Positions 38,412 through 47,286 are shown, counted from the first letter of the stretch. The stretch: DNA of 64,000 bases from an uncultured SAR116 cluster alpha proteobacterium (GCA_902625725.1 CACOCY010000007.1:44968-108967); one strand, 5' to 3'. Numbers and translations are program-made. The notes: generated by a model from the letters alone, not told the origin.

Positions 38412-39542
38412 TCAGCAGTTCTCTTTCAAATACTGAGATAAAATAGCTTCGCTCGCTATTGCTAATGCTCCCACAATTGACTTTGTACCTGTTAATAAAG
38501 CAATTTGCGCTTTAGCTGAAACAAGAGCTGATAACTCAACCGGTGATAATTCGCACTCGTCCAATTTTGTAAGTGCTACAAGTGGTTCCAATGAGTCATA
38601 AAGCGAAGTCTGATGAATAATCATTTGTTTATTATAGTTACCTGGTAATGTTTGCACAATCTTGAATTCGGTAGGCGAAAAAAGCTCACTTGCCTTTAAA
38701 AGAGTTTCTATAGTTTTTTTTGCCTCTGACGAAATATCTAAAATGAATTGAGTATCTTTTTGTTTTAAAATAGAGGAAAGAGAGCCTATTGCCACCTGCT
38801 TGACTGGCATATTTAGCAATCTGCCAAACGCTTTCAAATCATCGGTTGATTTGGTAGCTGTTTCCGTCACTGAGACCAATACTGGTTTTTGAAACTTTGC
38901 TGTTTCAGCGCAACAAGTAGCAATCTTAGCCGCGAGTGTGGTTTTTCCTGATCCGCTACCTCCAATCAATGATATGATTCGTGCGTCGTAGACATTCTCT
39001 GCAAAGGGGGCCACCAATTTGCGAGATAATGAACGCAGGAAAGAGAAGCGACCCTTTTCTTCATCTAATTCATTTAAATTACTTGAAAATGACCCAATTA
39101 ATTCCGATGAAAAACCAGATTGCATCAATTGTACAGGCAAAGAATGACCTAATTCAAAATCCAGACCTTCTGGGTTTGTAATCATCAAACCAGAAAGCAT
39201 TGATCTTATCGATAAAATCTCTGTTCTAAGTGTTTCAAAATCATCTTTTGATACAGAAGAAGAGGATTTTTGAGACAAAATATCTTCTGTAGAAATTATT
39301 TCAGCAAAGGCCTTTTTTGGCGCTGGAATTTGATCAATTAATTTCGAATCAAAAATCTTTGAAAACTTTTTTACAGAAGGGCGATTATTTTCCTTAAGTA
39401 TAAGAGAATCATTGGTAGCTTGCATCGAAACTTTGCCATTTTTTTTTGTTGTCTCGATAATGTAAGCATCCTCCCCTAGTTGCTCGAAAACATCTTCCAT
39501 AGCTGATGTTGAGTCTTTTGCTGTTACTGTTATTGTTGCCAT
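38412..39542 (-). CDS. flhF: Flagellar SRP-type GTPase FlhF with degenerate GTPase motifs
   Basis: A 376-residue protein in the flhA-flhF-flhG order seen in polar flagellates, where FlhF sets the flagellar pole. The N-terminal B domain begins ATITVTAKDSTSAMEDVFEQLGEDAYII. The G domain has P-loop GGSGSGKTTLAAKIA (about residues 193-207) and G4 TKLDE (about 324). The usual DTYR of G2 is replaced by ETATKSTDD and the G3 DTAGR by DISSE, so GTP hydrolysis or dimer activation may be altered. Confidence 0.88.
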   Translation of the reverse strand: MATITVTAKDSTSAMEDVFEQLGEDAYIIETTKKNGKVSMQATNDSLILKENNRPSVKKFSKIFDSKLIDQIPAPKKAFAEIISTEDILSQKSSSSVSKDDFETLRTEILSIRSMLSGLMITNPEGLDFELGHSLPVQLMQSGFSSELIGSFSSNLNELDEEKGRFSFLRSLSRKLVAPFAENVYDARIISLIGGSGSGKTTLAAKIATCCAETAKFQKPVLVSVTETATKSTDDLKAFGRLLNMPVKQVAIGSLSSILKQKDTQFILDISSEAKKTIETLLKASELFSPTEFKIVQTLPGNYNKQMIIHQTSLYDSLEPLVALTKLDECELSPVELSALVSAKAQIALLTGTKSIVGALAIASEAILSQYLKENC

Positions 39543-39571
39543 TTTTGCTTCCTTAAATTGTAATTTGATAT

Positions 39572-41683
39572 TTAGGCGTCATCTTCGCCAGTTATAGTTG
39601 CAACGACTTCAATTTTTCTTGTTTCGGGTAGTTCTGTAAAAGCTAGCACAATGATATCGTCAATATGCTGACGAATTATTTTGGAGAATTGCTTACGAAT
39701 AGCAGGAGATACCACGACCACTGCTTGTCTTCCCTTCGCAGCTAATAAGTCATTAGTATCTGAGATCTTTCGAAGTAACTGCTGGGCAAGGTTGTTATCT
39801 ATAACTAAACCCTCCTCTCCGCTCTGTCTTGCCATTGTAATTAACATGTGTTCCAATTCTGACCCTAATGTAATCACAGGCAAGGGCTGGTTTAGCGGGG
39901 AGACTTGCTGGATCAACAATCCTGCTAGTTCAGGGCGAAGCATCTCTGCAGTATCACTGATATTTAGATTACGACCAGCGAGTGAAGCAAGATTTTCTAG
40001 AATTCGTCTTAGATCACTAATTGGTACTCTCTCTTCAAGCAAAGCTCTTAATACACCTGTCAACTGATGTAGTGGTACCAACTTAGGCACAACTGATTGA
40101 ACCAAGTTTGGAGCAGTTTCTGTCAAATTATCTAGTAATGACTGAACATCATCTTGCCCAATTAATTGGCCTGCATATTTATATAAGATTTGGCTGAGGT
40201 GTGTTGTCATGACAGAGTCAGGGGCTATTATAACATAACCCTTACTCTCTGCCTCTTGCACATCGTTTTGGGTTATCCAAACAGCATCCATTCCAAAAGT
40301 TGGGTCCTTAACTTTGATTCCTTCGATTTTTACAGATGTATTTTCTCCTGGAATTGCAAGTTTTCTCTCTGGATATACTTTGTCTTCTCCAACAATTGTT
40401 TGGCCGACTCTCAAACGATAGGTATTGGCTTCTAAGGCAAGGTCATCACGAATTCGCACCGCTGGTACAACAAAACCTAATGCTTTTGATACTTGTCTTC
40501 TTACACCCGTTACTCTGTTAACCAATGTTCCACCATTCTCCTCATTTACCATTTCAACAAGACCATACCCAAGCTGGATGGATATTGGTGAGTTATCGGC
40601 GATATCTGACAACTCTATTTGCTCTGGACTGGCCGCATCTCCCTCAAGGCGAAGCTCTCCTTGCTCACCAACTGCAGTATCTTTATTCACGTCAGATTTT
40701 AGTTTTCGATTTACAAAAAATGCTACTCCTGCTGCAACAAAAGCTGCAACAAGAAATAATAAATTTGGCATACCAGGCACAAAGCCAATCAGTAGCAATA
40801 CGCCTGCAACCGGATACCAGGCTCTAGTAAGGCTTACCTGCTCTCCGATGTGTTGCGCCATATCCTGAGTTGACGACACTCGTGTTACTATTATGGCAGT
40901 CGATATTGCTAAAAGTAGTGAGGGAATTTGTGCCACCAAACCATCTCCGACAGAGAGAAGTATATAATTTTGTGCAGCTACCTCAAAACTCAAAGAGTGC
41001 TGCGCAAGGCCAATAGTAAGGCCTCCAACAATATTTATAATCAAAATCAGAATACCTGCAATTGCATCTCCCTTTACGAATTTCGAAGCACCATCCATCG
41101 CACCATAAAAATCTGCTTCACTACTAATTTCCTGTCTGCGGAGAGTTGCCTCCTCGTTTGAAAGCACGCCAGCATTAAGGTCTGCGTCAATCGCCATTTG
41201 CTTGCCCGGCATAGCGTCTAGTGTAAATCTGGCAGAAACTTCAGATACCCTGCCCGCACCTCTGGTGATTACTAAGAGATTTATGATAACTAAAATTACA
41301 AATACGAAAATACCAACTGCATAATTTCCAGCAATAACAAATTCGCCAAATGCTTTTATAACTTGTCCCGCTGCATCGGGGCCTGTATGCCCCTCACTAA
41401 GCACTATACGAGTTGACGCAACATTTAATGCGAGCCTCAAAACAGTTGCAATTAACAAAAGGCTAGGAAAACTTGAAAAATCCAAAGGACGATAGGTTTG
41501 CAGAGAAACCATAAGTATAACAAGCGAAATGAGTATGTTTGACACAAAGAAGGTGTCTAATAAAAATATTGGAAGCGGTAAAACCATCATAGCGACCAAC
41601 ATCAAAATGCCAAGGGGCATGGTAGCGGATGTCAAAAATCCTTTTAAATCTGACAATCCTAAACGTTTAAGTGTCATTTCCAT
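39572..41683 (-). CDS. flhA: Flagellar export gate protein FlhA
   Basis: A 703-residue inner membrane protein of the type III export apparatus. Eight or so N-terminal membrane helices include LRLALNVASTR and the conserved FHIPEP signature region ITRGAGRVSEVSARFTLDAMPGKQMAIDADL. The C-terminal cytoplasmic domain contains IQLGYGLVEMVNE, YPERKLAIPG and the chaperone-docking SDLRRILENLASLA. It is the first gene of the minus-strand flh operon, after a good sigma-54 promoter. Confidence 0.97.
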   Translation of the reverse strand: MEMTLKRLGLSDLKGFLTSATMPLGILMLVAMMVLPLPIFLLDTFFVSNILISLVILMVSLQTYRPLDFSSFPSLLLIATVLRLALNVASTRIVLSEGHTGPDAAGQVIKAFGEFVIAGNYAVGIFVFVILVIINLLVITRGAGRVSEVSARFTLDAMPGKQMAIDADLNAGVLSNEEATLRRQEISSEADFYGAMDGASKFVKGDAIAGILILIINIVGGLTIGLAQHSLSFEVAAQNYILLSVGDGLVAQIPSLLLAISTAIIVTRVSSTQDMAQHIGEQVSLTRAWYPVAGVLLLIGFVPGMPNLLFLVAAFVAAGVAFFVNRKLKSDVNKDTAVGEQGELRLEGDAASPEQIELSDIADNSPISIQLGYGLVEMVNEENGGTLVNRVTGVRRQVSKALGFVVPAVRIRDDLALEANTYRLRVGQTIVGEDKVYPERKLAIPGENTSVKIEGIKVKDPTFGMDAVWITQNDVQEAESKGYVIIAPDSVMTTHLSQILYKYAGQLIGQDDVQSLLDNLTETAPNLVQSVVPKLVPLHQLTGVLRALLEERVPISDLRRILENLASLAGRNLNISDTAEMLRPELAGLLIQQVSPLNQPLPVITLGSELEHMLITMARQSGEEGLVIDNNLAQQLLRKISDTNDLLAAKGRQAVVVVSPAIRKQFSKIIRQHIDDIIVLAFTELPETRKIEVVATITGEDDA

Positions 41684-41862
41684 GACATTTGCCTTTCATC
41701 TTTGCAAATGCTTCTTGTTTTAGTTAAGCATCCAATCAAATCACTTTGAAAACTCCCAGTTTTGTTTTGTTTTTCGCATGGATGGCGTAATTTTTGCATT
41801 TTTCTTAAACACCTCAGATTAATAGTCAAAAAACAGACTAAATATTCGGACTAAGAAAAAAA

Positions 41863-41878
41863 GGCAAAAAACATGCCA
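41863..41878 (-). promoter_or_regulatory. Sigma-54 promoter for the flhA operon
   Basis: The minus strand reads TGGCATGTTTTTTGCC, matching TGGCAYG-N4-TTGC at -24/-12 with the correct spacing. It lies about 180 bp before flhA and would make flhA-flhF-flhG-fliA sigma-54 dependent. Confidence 0.65.
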
Positions 41879-41930
41879 AATTGGAAATTTTAGTGATTAA
41901 TTTTAGTATTTATTTCTAAATTCTCTTAGG

Positions 41931-41946
41931 TGGCACGATTAATGCA
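41931..41946 (+). promoter_or_regulatory. Sigma-54 promoter for the flgP-flgT operon
   Basis: TGGCACGATTAATGCA matches the -24/-12 consensus TGGCACG-N4-TTGCA except one base. It lies 43 bp before the flgP ATG. Downstream genes include flgA, flgM and flgN. Confidence 0.7.
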
Positions 41947-41988
41947 TATTAAATTTATTAATGTTAACTATCTTGAGAGAGCTTACAT

Positions 41989-42537
41989 ATGAAAAATTCG
42001 TTTTCTTTTTTATTGTCAGTGGCCGCAACAATTGCATTAAGTGGCTGTGGACATATCATGACAAGTGAAAAATCTAATATTCAAAACGGATCTCACTCGC
42101 AATCATCAATGATTTCCCCTGCTGAATTAGCGTCTAATAATAAGGATACACCCACATCTTCTCTTAACTCTGTGAAAGAAATTTTTGATGCTAATTCTGA
42201 AAATATTCCTACCTTAACGGCAGTAGGTTATGCCGTTGTGTCATCACAACCAGGACAGTCAGAGTCACAACGTCGTTTAATGGCAATACGCTCCGCCCGC
42301 ATGGCAGCAATGCGTGATTTGGCCGAGCAAATACATGGGCTTCAGGTAGACAGTTCAACTACAGTTATCGATCTAATGGTTCAGAATGATACATTCAGGG
42401 GCATCGTCTCTGGCACAATTCGAGGAGCAAGAACTGTTCGTATTAATCCGACAGGCGCTGACACTTACGAAATTGTGTTAGAAATTGACAGAGAAATGAT
42501 TAATTATCTAATCAATTCTGGTCGCAGGGTTGTATAA
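41989..42537 (+). CDS. flgP: LPP20-family flagellar outer-membrane lipoprotein (FlgP-like)
   Basis: A 182-residue lipoprotein: signal peptide with lipobox ALSGC (Cys20), a Ser/Asn-rich linker, then an LPP20 domain (TLTAVGYAVVSSQPGQSESQRRLMAIRSARMAAMRDLAEQI). FlgP forms part of the H-ring at the base of Vibrio flagella with FlgO and FlgT. The next gene is FlgT-like, which supports this call; FlgO was not seen. It lies downstream of a strong sigma-54 site. Confidence 0.75.
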   Translation: MKNSFSFLLSVAATIALSGCGHIMTSEKSNIQNGSHSQSSMISPAELASNNKDTPTSSLNSVKEIFDANSENIPTLTAVGYAVVSSQPGQSESQRRLMAIRSARMAAMRDLAEQIHGLQVDSSTTVIDLMVQNDTFRGIVSGTIRGARTVRINPTGADTYEIVLEIDREMINYLINSGRRVV

Positions 42538-42581
42538 ATCACCACATTTTATTATCACGATGATAGATAAGAAGTAGCCTT

Positions 42582-43745
42582 ATGTTACAAACAGTATTTA
42601 AAAAAAGTGTTTATTTGGTATCACATAGGACCTTTGTAATTTTTATCCTGTTGATTGCTTCATTTAATGTTTATGCGGCAACAGGAAAGTCTTTTCATTT
42701 TACGAATGCGACTGGTAGAGCAGCTATTACTCAGAACGTGACACCAGAACTTGCAAGAATGCGGGCGCTTGAGGATGCTCTATACCTAGCTGCTTTGCAA
42801 GGTGGCGCTAATGTAAATGGTTTCTCCTCTGTTTCTACCGATACCTCGGTGCAAGACTATTTCGTTGTAAGACCCTCAAGTAAAATATTAGACTATACAA
42901 TCTTGTCAGAAAATAAAAGCGAAACTCAAATTGAAGTAAATATTAGAGCTGCTGTTGGGAACTTACCTGAAAGAAAATGTCAGCGCTCCAGACCCCTCAA
43001 CTTTACGCTATATAAACCCCATGCTTTAATTAACATGAATGTTCCATCCTGGATTGATATCTATCACTCAACTCTATTTAACAAAATTTTGTTTTCGCTT
43101 AATCAAGACCCTCTACTCTCTGTTGATAATGCTATGGATGTTACTTTTTCACCTAAAAAACTAAACACTGTCGATGAGCGTTTTGATTATTCAAGTTTAA
43201 TATCTCCGCAGGTTCGAGTTAAGACAGGAGACTATGCAGTTATTCCAACATTATCTATTACTTCTCAAGATGTAGCGTCTCGTTTTTTGGTGTCTCGTGA
43301 AATTCAAGTCACATTAGGTATGAAGATTTTTAGAGGAGGCACTTACGATCTAGTAGAAAATTTTGAGCAATCCACTGTTTTTGAAAATGATAGAATAGCC
43401 CTTTTTCAAACTATGGCTGATTTGGACAAAAGGAGCAGAGAAGACCTAATAGAAATCATGGAAGCTTTAATTGAGCCTCTTACACTAGAGATTATAACAA
43501 CTCTTGGATGCCAACCACTAACTGATACCATCAATCTTAATTCGGAACAATTAACGACTCAGATTGGAAGTGACCAGGGCATAAAACCCAATATGCTCGC
43601 TATAACTTCTGGCCAACACACTCCCTGGACAATGTTTAGAGTTTTGTCCGTTTCTGAAAATAATGCTATACTTGAACCTTTAGACAAAGCAAGAAAATTA
43701 AGTGATTTAGATGGAAAAACAGTTGAATTTATGGAGTTTAACTAA
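42582..43745 (+). CDS. flgT: FlgT-like flagellar H-ring protein
   Basis: A 387-residue periplasmic protein with a signal peptide (FVIFILLIASFNVYA). The N-terminal domain contains ATGRAAITQNVTPELARMRALEDALYLAALQGGANV, the FlgT pattern of 'G-x-A-I...A-R-x-x-A...A'. The middle has CQRSRPLNFTLYKPHA and the C-terminal domain has LTTQIGSDQGIKPNMLAITSG, like FlgT's terminal domain. Vibrio FlgT is needed for H- and T-ring formation. The stop overlaps the next start (TAATG). Confidence 0.7.
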   Translation: MLQTVFKKSVYLVSHRTFVIFILLIASFNVYAATGKSFHFTNATGRAAITQNVTPELARMRALEDALYLAALQGGANVNGFSSVSTDTSVQDYFVVRPSSKILDYTILSENKSETQIEVNIRAAVGNLPERKCQRSRPLNFTLYKPHALINMNVPSWIDIYHSTLFNKILFSLNQDPLLSVDNAMDVTFSPKKLNTVDERFDYSSLISPQVRVKTGDYAVIPTLSITSQDVASRFLVSREIQVTLGMKIFRGGTYDLVENFEQSTVFENDRIALFQTMADLDKRSREDLIEIMEALIEPLTLEIITTLGCQPLTDTINLNSEQLTTQIGSDQGIKPNMLAITSGQHTPWTMFRVLSVSENNAILEPLDKARKLSDLDGKTVEFMEFN

Positions 43746-44209
43746 TGCAAATTATTAATAAAAAATATTTTCTCAGTATTTTGACACCTTTTATCTGCAT
43801 TTTGTTTTTCCCAACAATTGCAATTTCGCAATCCCAACCAATTGTAGTCCTGGAGTACCCAAATTTTTCCGATAGAACACAAACTTATTCGGATAATATT
43901 TTTATTCAAAATCACGATTACTCTACCACGCACAAAGTAAAGCCAAATGAGACACTTAGCCATATATTAGAGAATTACTACTCTGGTAGTGGTTTAAATT
44001 TAAAGTTTGTTGAAATGGCAATAGTCACTCAAAACAAGCATGCTTTTGTAAAGAATAACCCCAATTTTTTATTTGCTGATAAGACACTTAAACTCCCTTC
44101 GTTGAATCAAATTCAAGCGATGCTTTTAGGAAAAAATGCTCCTGAAAGTGTAAGCGAAGAAAAATCTAGAAGAGACAGGTCTCAGGAAATTTACTTCATT
44201 GGAGGCTAA
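43745..44209 (+). CDS. LysM/FimV-like secreted protein in the flagellar operon
   Basis: A 154-residue exported protein (signal-like residues 9-29). Residues 62-120 form a LysM/FimV-N-like domain: THKVKPNETLSHILENYY, FVEMAIVTQNKHAFVKNNPNFLFADKTLKLP, close to 'V-x-x-G-D-T-L-x-x-I...N-P-x-A-F...L-x-x-G-x-x-L-x-L-P'. It may bind peptidoglycan near the LP-ring. The C terminus is Arg- and Glu-rich. It sits between flgT and flgA, with a coupled start. Confidence 0.6.
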   Translation: MQIINKKYFLSILTPFICILFFPTIAISQSQPIVVLEYPNFSDRTQTYSDNIFIQNHDYSTTHKVKPNETLSHILENYYSGSGLNLKFVEMAIVTQNKHAFVKNNPNFLFADKTLKLPSLNQIQAMLLGKNAPESVSEEKSRRDRSQEIYFIGG

Positions 44210-44215
44210 ACTATC

Positions 44216-44932
44216 GTGAAAAAACTCTTTGCAATAATAACCATTCTAATACTAGGGACATCTTCAACACTAATTGCTGATGACAGCATCTCTGGCAAAA
44301 TAGTTAAAACAGTTGTTGAAAATACCCTTGCTATGAATAACATTATAGCAACAACAATTATAAATGAAAAAAAATTATATCCAAATTGCGAACGTGAGTT
44401 GTCTGTCAAACCTATACTTGAAGACTGGAAAACTGTGAGGGTAGAATGTAAGGGACCTAAGTCCTGGCAAATTGTTTTAAGGAACAAATTGAATTCTATT
44501 TCAAATCCGAGCAAAACAGTTAGTGAACATAATTCCAGTGAAAAGACTTATTTTAAAGAGGTAAAGGTTGCTGCTATAAAGCGAAGCATTAATCGTGGGG
44601 ATGTTATAACACCAGCGGATGTAGTGGAAATTAGCATCCCTGTTAATAAGGCGACCGACATTTTCCCAGATTACGAGGATTTAATTGGAAGACGTGCTAA
44701 GACCACCATTAAAGCACTCAAGCCTGTTTATTCCAGACAACTGGAAACCCATTTTATGATTGGAAAAGATATGAAAGTTTCAATCATTCATAAGAGCAAG
44801 TACATTACTGTACAAATGGATGGTATTGCGCTAGAAAATGGCCAATATGGTGACTGGATTAACGTTAAAAATATAAAAAGTGGCCGAATTATACTTGCAA
44901 AGGTTGTTGCTGAAAAAAAAGTTAACATTTAA
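44216..44932 (+). CDS. flgA: Flagellar P-ring assembly chaperone FlgA
   Basis: A 238-residue periplasmic chaperone for FlgI, with a signal peptide (KLFAIITILILGTSSTLIA). The C-terminal SAF domain has VAAIKRSINRGDVITPADVVEISIP and the FlgA end (GQYGDWINVKNIKSGRIILAKVV). The start codon is GTG, six bases after the preceding stop, with GGAGG as its ribosome site. The cysteine pair (ECKGP-type Cys near residues 60 and 80) fits FlgA. Confidence 0.9.
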   Translation: MKKLFAIITILILGTSSTLIADDSISGKIVKTVVENTLAMNNIIATTIINEKKLYPNCERELSVKPILEDWKTVRVECKGPKSWQIVLRNKLNSISNPSKTVSEHNSSEKTYFKEVKVAAIKRSINRGDVITPADVVEISIPVNKATDIFPDYEDLIGRRAKTTIKALKPVYSRQLETHFMIGKDMKVSIIHKSKYITVQMDGIALENGQYGDWINVKNIKSGRIILAKVVAEKKVNI

Positions 44933-44982
44933 GCTAACATTTACTAATTTAAAGTCGTTTTAGATGATTGAGGAGTAAAATA

Positions 44983-45288
44983 ATGGTTGATTCTGTTAAA
45001 CATTCAATGAATCGTATCGATGTACAGCGAACACGAATTAATGAAGTTGACGAAAAATCCGGCACTAATAAATCTGCTATGGTTAAAGGATCAGGAGCAG
45101 AGGGTACTTCTATTGACTCAAGTAAATTAGAGATGTCCGAAAAGGTAGCACAATTGGCAAAAAATCCGCCAATTGATTCCGAAGCAGTGGCACGTATTAA
45201 GAGTGCAATTGCTGATGGTAAATACCCTATTGACATCGATGCCGTATCGGATGCTTTAATGGATGCCTATCGCGATATGAAATCATAG
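44983..45288 (+). CDS. flgM: Anti-sigma-28 factor FlgM
   Basis: A 101-residue protein with disordered N terminus and the conserved C-terminal helices: LEMSEKVAQLAKNPPIDSEAVARIKSAIADGKYPIDIDAVSDAL. This is the FliA-binding part. An upstream in-frame TTG (44968) is not used because ATG at 44983 has a GAGGAG ribosome site 8 bp before. It is encoded far from fliA (36856). Confidence 0.9.
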   Translation: MVDSVKHSMNRIDVQRTRINEVDEKSGTNKSAMVKGSGAEGTSIDSSKLEMSEKVAQLAKNPPIDSEAVARIKSAIADGKYPIDIDAVSDALMDAYRDMKS

Positions 45289-45318
45289 ATTTATATTTCT
45301 TTAAATTGGGAGAAATAT

Positions 45319-45624
45319 ATGTCTAACCAGAATTTAGATGGTTTTTTGGACACTTTCGAGGCTGACCTCGAGAGTGCTTTGTCGTGTCTGCAGGATGGAA
45401 GACTGTTTTATAAAAAAATACAATCACTTGAACAAAATCTTTTAGACGCATCACCTAGGTTTATAGAACAGCTCAAAAAAAAACCTATCGATACTTCACA
45501 AGCTAAGAAAATTAAGGAAATTATAAAGCTCATAGAAATTCTTGAATTAAAATCAAATGCTAAATTAAACTGGTTTCAAGACTTGGACAAACATTTAAAG
45601 CAAACACTTACAAATGAAATATGA
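45319..45624 (+). CDS. flgN: Probable flagellar chaperone FlgN
   Basis: A 101-residue helical, charged protein directly after flgM, the usual place for FlgN, the export chaperone of FlgK and FlgL. Sequence similarity is weak: three helices can be drawn (residues 5-35, 42-60, 65-95). The call rests mainly on position and size. Confidence 0.5.
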   Translation: MSNQNLDGFLDTFEADLESALSCLQDGRLFYKKIQSLEQNLLDASPRFIEQLKKKPIDTSQAKKIKEIIKLIEILELKSNAKLNWFQDLDKHLKQTLTNEI

Positions 45625-45660
45625 CAAAAGTTACATAAAAGATGCCTTGAGGAAGATGCC

Positions 45661-46098
45661 ATGCAACAATTCGCAGATATTACAAATTATCTAATCACGC
45701 AATTCATAGGATTAGTAATTCTTGCGATTGTAATGATCCTGCTTATATTATTTATGCTAAGGATTGCTAATAAATTAACAAATTACCTTGAAACACAGAC
45801 AGTTAAGTTAAATAACTTGAACGAGCAGATGTTAGAGTTCAAAAAGGTTCTTACATCACTTTTAACAAAAATTGAGAATATTGGAGAAGAAAACCTAAAA
45901 TTAAACAAAAAGATTACATCTTTGCAACAAGAACTCTCCTTGCTATCCAGTGATTATTCTGAAAATCAGCAAATTACCCAAGCGATTGAGCTGGCGCGTA
46001 AAGGCTCTAGTAAAAATATCATTATTGAGAAAACTGGACTGTCTGCGGAAGATGCTGATGCAATTGTTCGTTTTCATGGGCATGACGTTTCTGAATAG
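45661..46098 (+). CDS. DUF2802-containing membrane-anchored protein
   Basis: A 145-residue protein with one N-terminal helix (QFIGLVILAIVMILLILFML), a coiled coil (residues 40-100), and a C-terminal DUF2802 helix-turn-helix-like motif: ITQAIELARKGSSKNIIIEKTGLSAEDADAIVRFHG. DUF2802 proteins occur next to flagellar and chemotaxis genes in Gammaproteobacteria. It ends the flgP-to-DUF2802 operon. Confidence 0.75.
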   Translation: MQQFADITNYLITQFIGLVILAIVMILLILFMLRIANKLTNYLETQTVKLNNLNEQMLEFKKVLTSLLTKIENIGEENLKLNKKITSLQQELSLLSSDYSENQQITQAIELARKGSSKNIIIEKTGLSAEDADAIVRFHGHDVSE

Positions 46099-46566
46099 TT
46101 TATGCTGTTTTTAACAGCCTATCCTAGCGAAAGCATCTTTCACATATTGAAATCATCAATTTACAATAAATTCTCTCATATCGTTTACCTCCTCAAAGCT
46201 AAAATTTCTCTTTTTTCTATCAAGAGAACACGATTATCATTTGTTTCGGTTATTAATTCTTTTTCTTTTGATGAAGTGAATTTAGTTTTTATCCTTTTCT
46301 TCTCATTTAAAACATACCCAAGTGCACCTTGCGTATTTTACTTAGTGTAATTTCACTAAAAAAAGTCCGGTTTTATTTACAATAATATTTTTTGCTGAAT
46401 CTCGATAAATCGTCTAATGCAGAAAGAGTAAAGGCAGAACAAATCAACAAAACAAATAATGTTCTTGGAGATTTTATCGTCCTTGCAGTTAAAAAACGAG
46501 AGTCCCAATAAATCTCGACATAGACTTTTATTTCAGAATTATTAGAGAAATCCCTTATTAAATGCT
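46099..46566. other. AT-rich gap between convergent flagellar-associated genes
   Basis: This 468 bp gap holds no convincing gene. A 39-codon TTG-start frame (46392-46511) and an 82-codon frame (46102-46350) are open, but neither has family features or a good ribosome site. A 6 bp palindrome (TTAGTG...CACTAA) at 46342-46359 is followed by an A-run on the plus strand, so it is not a normal terminator for either neighbour. Confidence 0.45.
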
Positions 46567-47247
46567 TTAATCATCTTTAGGGCTGTTGCTATCGTCTTTC
46601 TTCTCTGCGGCTTCCTCGTCGGATGCTGAAGCCTGTTCTTCAGGTTTTATTGCTCCTTCTTCTTCACTTGTGTCATTTTTTTCTTCCGACTCTTCTTGTT
46701 TCAATGCATCCTCATGATCAGAGGTAGAGTCAGTGTTTTCATCAGATTCTGAAACATTTTTTTCTTCAGACACTTCAACAATTTCTGCCTTCCCTGCTTC
46801 AATGAGAGCGTCCGCTTCTTCATTATGAACGTCAACGATGACACCTTTTGGAAAACGAACACCTTTAACTATACTGTTTTCCGTAATTCGAAGTCTGACC
46901 CAACTTGTATCACCACTCGCATCAGTTTCACCTTCTACAATATCTGCATTATGACCATCATTAATTTCCATTTCTGGAACTTCAAATTTAGATAAAGGAG
47001 ATGAATATTCTTTCTCTTGTATATCAGAAATTCGCTGTCTCAATACTAAGACACGCGCTGCTAAAATTCCCAGTCTTTTTTGTTCGTCTTGTTCCTTTTC
47101 TAGCAGCTGCTTTAAAAAATCTATGGTATCAGAGAATGTCTTTCCGTCGCACGCTTCTATTATTTTTGTCCTAATTGCAACCACTTCTGGAGAAAGTAAA
47201 ATTGAGCTTCCTGCCCCAACACTGTTATCATCAAGAGAGAATTTCAT
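46567..47247 (-). CDS. Unknown acidic-tailed protein divergent from flgB
   Basis: A 226-residue cytosolic protein. Residues 25-75 are helical; residues 115-160 (VRLRITENSIVKGVRFPKGVIVDVHNEEADALIEAGKAEIV) resemble the small DUF7210-like domain often seen in phage proteins ('...G...P.G..V.V...E...L...G.A...'). The last 70 residues are almost all Glu, Asp, Ser and Lys, a disordered acidic tail. It is divergent from flgB with a 115 bp gap. No function is assigned. Confidence 0.6.
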   Translation of the reverse strand: MKFSLDDNSVGAGSSILLSPEVVAIRTKIIEACDGKTFSDTIDFLKQLLEKEQDEQKRLGILAARVLVLRQRISDIQEKEYSSPLSKFEVPEMEINDGHNADIVEGETDASGDTSWVRLRITENSIVKGVRFPKGVIVDVHNEEADALIEAGKAEIVEVSEEKNVSESDENTDSTSDHEDALKQEESEEKNDTSEEEGAIKPEEQASASDEEAAEKKDDSNSPKDD

Positions 47248-47270
47248 TTTTTAACCTCAATAATTGAATT

Positions 47271-47286
47271 TGGCATCTTACTTGCA
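47271..47286 (+). promoter_or_regulatory. Sigma-54 promoter for the flgB-flgL cluster
   Basis: TGGCATCTTACTTGCA matches the sigma-54 -24/-12 pattern TGGCAYN-N4-TTGCA. It lies about 76 bp before the flgB ATG. Confidence 0.65.

Larger units (their letters stand above)
41684..41988. other. Divergent flagellar promoter region between flhA and flgP
   Basis: The 305 bp gap carries back-to-back sigma-54 elements (listed separately). No gene is present. The plus-strand ribosome site GAGAGAGC lies before flgP. Confidence 0.6.

Noticed and set aside
46102..46350. 82-codon plus-strand frame after the DUF2802 gene
   Set aside because: No ribosome site, odd composition and no family features; it looks like a chance frame in AT-rich DNA.
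46342..46359. Palindrome TTAGTG...CACTAA between convergent genes
   Set aside because: It is followed by an A-run on the plus strand and no T-run, so it does not fit a terminator for either neighbour.
46392..46511. 39-codon TTG-start frame with a protein-like sequence
   Set aside because: Too short and with a weak start. Could be a gene remnant; no supporting evidence.
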